From: an uncultured Bacilli bacterium
GTDB taxonomy: Bacteria > Bacillota_I > Bacilli_A > RF39 > UBA660
Direction of reading: 5' to 3'
DNA: 8,200 nucleotides
NCBI GenBank assembly: GCA_947853245.1
Contig: CANTWP010000098.1
Coordinates: 1 to 8,200 of the forward strand
Shown here: positions 6,502 to 8,200 of the stretch, in pieces
Position numbering within the stretch: the first letter of the stretch is position 1
How the letters are laid out: every line of letters begins with the position of its first letter
The notes under the pieces: model-generated
Told to the model about the DNA's origin: nothing
Databases searched by the model: none
Seen by the model: the letters and a program-made list of their open reading frames with translations, nothing else
Position numbers and translations under genes: made by a program

Positions 6502-6960
6502 ATGAATAGGGAAAAACTAGAAGAAGTTTTAATAGAAGAAGATTTTCCAGCAGAAGGAATGAGTTTGGATGAAAGAGATTTTTGTTTAGAATTGATTTCT
6601 AATTGTAAAGATATTAAAGAACCAGAAAATATTGATAATATTGAACCAGGTAAACTTGTGGAAATGCATTTAAAAAAAGAACAATCAAAAATACATTTTA
6701 ATGGTTCAGTGCATTATATTTTAAAAGGTGCGACAGAGAATAGATGTATTAATGGTATTGTTTTTAAACATAATGGCAATATTTGTGTTGATACGCAAGT
6801 TACTAGATTAAAAAATTTAGATGGTGCCAAAGTATATACTATGTTTGATGAGTTTGTGATAAAAAATGGTAATATCATATCTCGTCGTAGTCATTATAAT
6901 TATGATTTATCAAAAAAATACGAAGATGAAATTAAAATAAAATTTGGAGGAATAAAATAA
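6502..6960 (+). CDS. Unrecognised 152-residue protein between murD and eno
   Basis: I do not recognise this family. AGGTG (6493-6497) precedes the ATG closely, and the gene starts 11 bases after the murD stop and overlaps eno by one base (TAATG at 6958-6962), so it is embedded in an operon with two core genes. The N-terminal third is acidic and helix-prone (EKLEEVLIEEDF, 4-15; LDERDFCLELI, 22-32). The rest looks like beta strands with short turns (SKIHFNGSVHYILKG 62-76; CINGIVFKHNGNICVDTQV 82-100; VYTMFDEFVIKNGNIISRRSH 111-131), suggesting a small beta-barrel or sheet domain. There is no signal peptide, membrane helix or metal motif (cysteines C28, C35, C82 and C95 are spread out). Translation looks coupled to eno. 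A role tied to enolase or to the wall cannot be inferred safely from position alone. Confidence 0.85.
   Translation: MNREKLEEVLIEEDFPAEGMSLDERDFCLELISNCKDIKEPENIDNIEPGKLVEMHLKKEQSKIHFNGSVHYILKGATENRCINGIVFKHNGNICVDTQVTRLKNLDGAKVYTMFDEFVIKNGNIISRRSHYNYDLSKKYEDEIKIKFGGIK
6946..6950 (+). promoter_or_regulatory. Ribosome binding site of eno inside the preceding gene
   Basis: GGAGG lies 9 bases before the eno ATG and within the last codons of the 152-residue gene. It is also read as the Gly-Gly near the end of that protein, and stop and start overlap as TAATG. Confidence 0.75.
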
Positions 6961-8186
6961 TGAAAATTAAAAATGTTGTAGGTAGAGAAATATTGGATTC
7001 TAGAGGTAATCCAACCGTTGAAGTAGATGTAATTTTAGAAAATGGAGTAATGGGTCGTGCTGCTGTTCCAAGTGGAGCTTCTACTGGAGAACGTGAAGCT
7101 TTAGAAATGCGTGATGGCGGGGATCGTTACTTAGGTAAAGGCGTTTTGAATGCTGTTAAGAATGTAAATGGTCCACTTAGAGATTTAGTAATAGGAATGG
7201 ATGCTAAAGATCAAAAAGCTTTAGATTACGCTATGATCGAACTTGATGGTACTGAAACTAAGAGTAGATTAGGGGCGAATGCTATTTTAGGAATTTCTAT
7301 GGCTGCGATGAAAGCTAGTGCAATTAATGAAGGATTACCACTTTATAAATATATTGGTAGTGAAAAAATATTACCAAGACCTATGATGAATATTATTAAT
7401 GGTGGTGCTCATGCTGATAATAAATTAGATTTTCAAGAATTTATGATAATTCCTATTCGTGATACTTTTAAAGAAACACTTCGAGTAGGAGCAGAAGTAT
7501 TCCATAACTTAAAGAAAGTTTTAAATAGTAAAGGTTTAGCAACCGGAGTTGGTGATGAAGGTGGTTTTGCTCCTAATTTAAAGTCCAACACTGAAGGCTT
7601 TGAACTTATTATGGAAGCTATTAAAAAAGCAGGATATGTACCAGGAAAAGATGTTTGTATTGCTATCGATGTAGCCGCTAGTGAATTTTATGAAAATGGT
7701 AAATATAACTTAGTTGGTGAAGGTAGAAGTTTAACAACTGATGAACTTATTGATTTTTATGAAGAGTTGGTAAATACTTATCCAATTATTTCTATTGAAG
7801 ATCCAGTAGATGAGAATGATTGGGAAGGCTTTTCTAAAGTAACAGAAAGACTAGGAAACAAAGTTCAATTAGTTGGAGATGATCTATTTGTAACTAATAA
7901 AAAGTGTTTACAAATGGGAATAGATAAACATGCTGGTAATGCAATTCTTTTGAAAGTAAATCAAATTGGCACTATAACTGAAACTTTAGAGACAATTGAA
8001 CTTGCTAGAAGTAATGGTTATAAAACGGTTATATCCCATCGTAGTGGAGAAACAGAAGATACTACTATTGCAGATTTAGCGGTTGGTTTAGGTTTAGGTC
8101 AAATTAAAACCGGTTCTCTTTCTAGAACAGATCGTATTTGTAAATATAATCAATTACTTCGCATTGAAGAAGATATTAATCATTAG
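6960..8186 (+). CDS. eno: Enolase (phosphopyruvate hydratase), short C-terminus
   Basis: Enolase interconverts 2-phosphoglycerate and phosphoenolpyruvate in glycolysis; in many bacteria it is also found on the surface and in the RNA degradosome. The N-terminal domain shows GREILDSRGNPTVEV (8-22) and PSGASTGEREALEMRD (37-52). Catalytic and metal residues are in place: H151, E160, E200 in GDEGGFAPN, D237, E280 in IEDP, D307 in GDDLF, K332 in KVNQIG, H360-R361-S362 in the SHRSGETED loop, and K383 in QIKTG. It ends shortly after NQLLRIEED, at 408 residues; common bacterial enolases have about 430, so roughly 20 residues after RIEE are missing. The catalytic set is complete, so activity is expected. 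The reading frame ends in TAG, with 14 bases left in the window and no frameshifted continuation visible in them. It is the third gene of its unit, coupled to the 152-residue gene. Confidence 0.97.
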   Translation: MKIKNVVGREILDSRGNPTVEVDVILENGVMGRAAVPSGASTGEREALEMRDGGDRYLGKGVLNAVKNVNGPLRDLVIGMDAKDQKALDYAMIELDGTETKSRLGANAILGISMAAMKASAINEGLPLYKYIGSEKILPRPMMNIINGGAHADNKLDFQEFMIIPIRDTFKETLRVGAEVFHNLKKVLNSKGLATGVGDEGGFAPNLKSNTEGFELIMEAIKKAGYVPGKDVCIAIDVAASEFYENGKYNLVGEGRSLTTDELIDFYEELVNTYPIISIEDPVDENDWEGFSKVTERLGNKVQLVGDDLFVTNKKCLQMGIDKHAGNAILLKVNQIGTITETLETIELARSNGYKTVISHRSGETEDTTIADLAVGLGLGQIKTGSLSRTDRICKYNQLLRIEEDINH

Positions 8187-8200
8187 AAAAGTATCATGTA

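Noticed and set aside
1..8200. CRISPR array, insertion sequence, phage or defence genes
   Set aside because: No spaced direct repeats, transposase or phage proteins are visible. Nearly all of the window is explained by eight well-formed genes and a tRNA.

Overview
The window reads as chromosomal DNA of a low-GC Gram-positive bacterium (Bacillota; by eye about 30% G+C). The standard bacterial code is in use: the rmlA homologue ends in TGA and all tryptophans visible in the proteins are TGG. The genome encodes MurD, so the cell makes peptidoglycan, which excludes wall-less Mycoplasma-type organisms. An uncultured gut Bacilli lineage (RF39-like or Erysipelotrichales-like) would fit, but this is inference from base composition and gene style only.

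Layout. Positions 1-65 (minus strand) hold most of a tRNA-Lys(CUU), cut by the window edge, with its own promoter at 86-114. Back to back with it, a plus-strand unit (221-4503) encodes dTDP-sugar synthesis and polysaccharide assembly: rmlA (glucose-1-phosphate thymidylyltransferase), rmlB (dTDP-glucose 4,6-dehydratase) and two GT4-type glycosyltransferases that resemble streptococcal capsule rhamnosyltransferases. A strong hairpin terminator (4502-4528) closes it. A single-gene unit follows (4606-5085, unknown 159-residue protein), with a consensus promoter in front and a terminator behind (5085-5114). The last unit (from 5162) is murD, then an unknown 152-residue gene, then eno, packed tightly; the unknown gene and eno overlap by one base. 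The window ends 14 bases after eno.

How the genes work together. RmlA and RmlB turn glucose-1-phosphate and dTTP into dTDP-4-keto-6-deoxyglucose; RmlC and RmlD, needed to finish dTDP-L-rhamnose, are not in the window. The two glycosyltransferases probably add rhamnose to a lipid-linked glycan at the inner face of the membrane. MurD adds D-glutamate in peptidoglycan precursor synthesis, and enolase makes phosphoenolpyruvate, which MurA also uses. The theme is thus cell-envelope building plus central metabolism.

Most of the window is ordinary core and envelope gene content. I see no CRISPR array, transposon, phage gene or defence system. The points most worth a second look are the two unrecognised proteins, the rml set without rmlC/rmlD, the shortened C-terminus of enolase, a seven-codon ORF that bridges rmlA and rmlB through ATGA overlaps at both ends, and the extended -10 element in all four inferred promoters.
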